The translations under genes and the position numbers were made by a program. From Candidatus Brocadiaceae bacterium (GTDB lineage Bacteria > Planctomycetota > Brocadiia > SM23-32): DNA of 5,156 bases. This document shows, piece after piece, positions 4,944-5,156 of the stretch (positions are counted from its first letter, which is position 1; the number at the start of each line of letters is the position of its first letter). Where the stretch lies: positions 1 to 5,156 of the forward strand of contig PWZK01000367.1 in assembly GCA_003567495.1 (NCBI GenBank). The letters are read 5' to 3'. The notes below the pieces were generated by a model. That model did not search any database, was not told the origin of the DNA, and saw only the letters and a list, made by a program, of their open reading frames with translations.

Positions 4944-5019
4944 AGGGGCGAAACATTTTTCGCCCAAATGTTGAAACGTCCCATAAATGCCTGGAAAGGG
5001 TGAAAGATGTTTCGCCCCT
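4944..5019. repeat. 22 bp inverted repeat with GGGGCGAAACAT arms
   Basis: Arms 4944-4965 and 4998-5019 are complementary at 20 of 22 positions, around a 32-base spacer. Both arms start AGGGGCGAAACAT when read outward from the same end. Each arm is also nearly self-palindromic (GGGCGAAA ... TTTCGCCC in the left arm), so it can fold alone. Just outside and inside, CGTTTCAA (4926-4933) pairs with TTGAAACG (4971-4978). The design, a palindrome of palindromes, resembles a dispersed REP/MITE-like element rather than a terminator, as no T-tract follows. Confidence 0.75.
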
Positions 5020-5065
5020 GCGAATAGGTGCACAAATCGTATATATTCAGTAAACCACGTTAAAA

Positions 5066-5147
5066 GTAGCGCAGGCGTCCTCGCCTGCATTCGTTTTTGT
5101 GTAGCGCCCCGGCCTCCCGTACGATGCAGGCGGGACGCCTGCGCTAC
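5066..5147. repeat. GTAGCGCAGGCGTCC inverted repeat (REP-like)
   Basis: The left arm (5066-5093) and right arm (5122-5147) are inverted copies of one unit: identical over the first 15 bases, GTAGCGCAGGCGTCC, and then again over CGCCTGCA with single-base insertions in the left arm. Each arm folds by itself: GCAGGCG (5071-5077) with CGCCTGC (5082-5088), and GCAGGCG (5126-5132) with CGCCTGC (5136-5142). A third GTAGCGC lies between them at 5101-5107. AAAA flanks both outer ends. A degenerate relative lies at 3888-3912. Such paired units are typical of REP/BIME-type dispersed repeats. Confidence 0.8.
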
Positions 5148-5156
5148 AAAAGGCAA

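Larger units (their letters stand above)
4840..5156. other. 317-base non-coding region upstream of the TIM-barrel gene
   Basis: I find no gene here. The open frame crossing it on the minus strand translates the repeat itself (starting MPFVAQASRLHR) and is rejected. The region is filled by a 10 bp palindrome GCCTGCAGGC (4917-4926), a long inverted repeat (4944-5019) and a second, unrelated one (5066-5147). The AT-rich gap at 5036-5065 is the only part free of repeats. No clear promoter for the TIM-barrel gene stands out. Confidence 0.65.

Noticed and set aside
3851..5147. CRISPR array or phase-variation locus suggested by repeated GCAGGC units
   Set aside because: Units are few, inverted rather than direct, irregularly spaced, and without uniform spacers; a REP-like element explains them better.
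4902..5156. 84-residue open frame on the minus strand running to the right edge
   Set aside because: It translates the two inverted repeats (beginning MPFVAQASRLHR); its composition is that of repeat DNA, and it has no family resemblance or ribosome binding site.

Overview
All six genes supported here lie on the minus strand, so the window is read from right to left. In transcription order they are: a sugar-phosphate isomerase/epimerase-type TIM barrel (4839 to 4021), an RnfB-like iron-sulfur membrane protein (3667 to 2810), a 56-residue 2[4Fe-4S] ferredoxin (2670 to 2500), the RNase P protein rnpA (2460 to 2122), a seven-bladed propeller resembling oligogalacturonate lyase (2037 to 931), and a YesU-type DUF1961 protein (934 to 242).

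The organism is a bacterium, since it carries rnpA and Shine-Dalgarno-led genes. An anaerobe or facultative anaerobe that uses plant or algal polysaccharide is suggested by RnfB plus ferredoxin and by the PL22-like/DUF1961 pair. The mix of genes and the GC-rich dispersed palindromes (GTAGCGCAGGCGTCC type) recall genomes of the Planctomycetes/Lentisphaerae/Kiritimatiellae group or Omnitrophota-like lineages. That placement is an impression, not a demonstration.

Layout. 1-241: no supported gene, two tandem hairpins. 242-2037: a translationally coupled two-gene unit, probably for uptake-side processing of pectin fragments, with its own likely promoter at 2064-2091; it is clearly more AT-rich than the rest. 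2094-2122: terminator that closes rnpA and separates it from that unit. 2122-2670: ferredoxin followed by rnpA, 39 bases apart. 2671-2809: promoter-like -10 element and a nested GC-rich inverted repeat. 2810-3667: rnfB with a good sigma70-like promoter at 3798-3827 and a long leader. 3668-4020: non-coding, with a degenerate copy of the GC-rich repeat. 4021-4839: TIM barrel. 4840-5156: non-coding, with two separate long inverted repeats.

Functionally, the window is several short transcription units rather than one pathway. RnfB and the ferredoxin could be redox partners. The propeller and DUF1961 protein probably act on the same sugar substrate, and the TIM barrel may act on a sugar intermediate, but nothing ties it to that pair directly. 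No defence system, CRISPR array, transposase, rRNA or tRNA was found. The best candidates for something unfamiliar are the two repeat families on the right, the cluster-losing pattern of cysteines in RnfB, and the unusual neighbourhood of rnpA (ferredoxin in place of rpmH).
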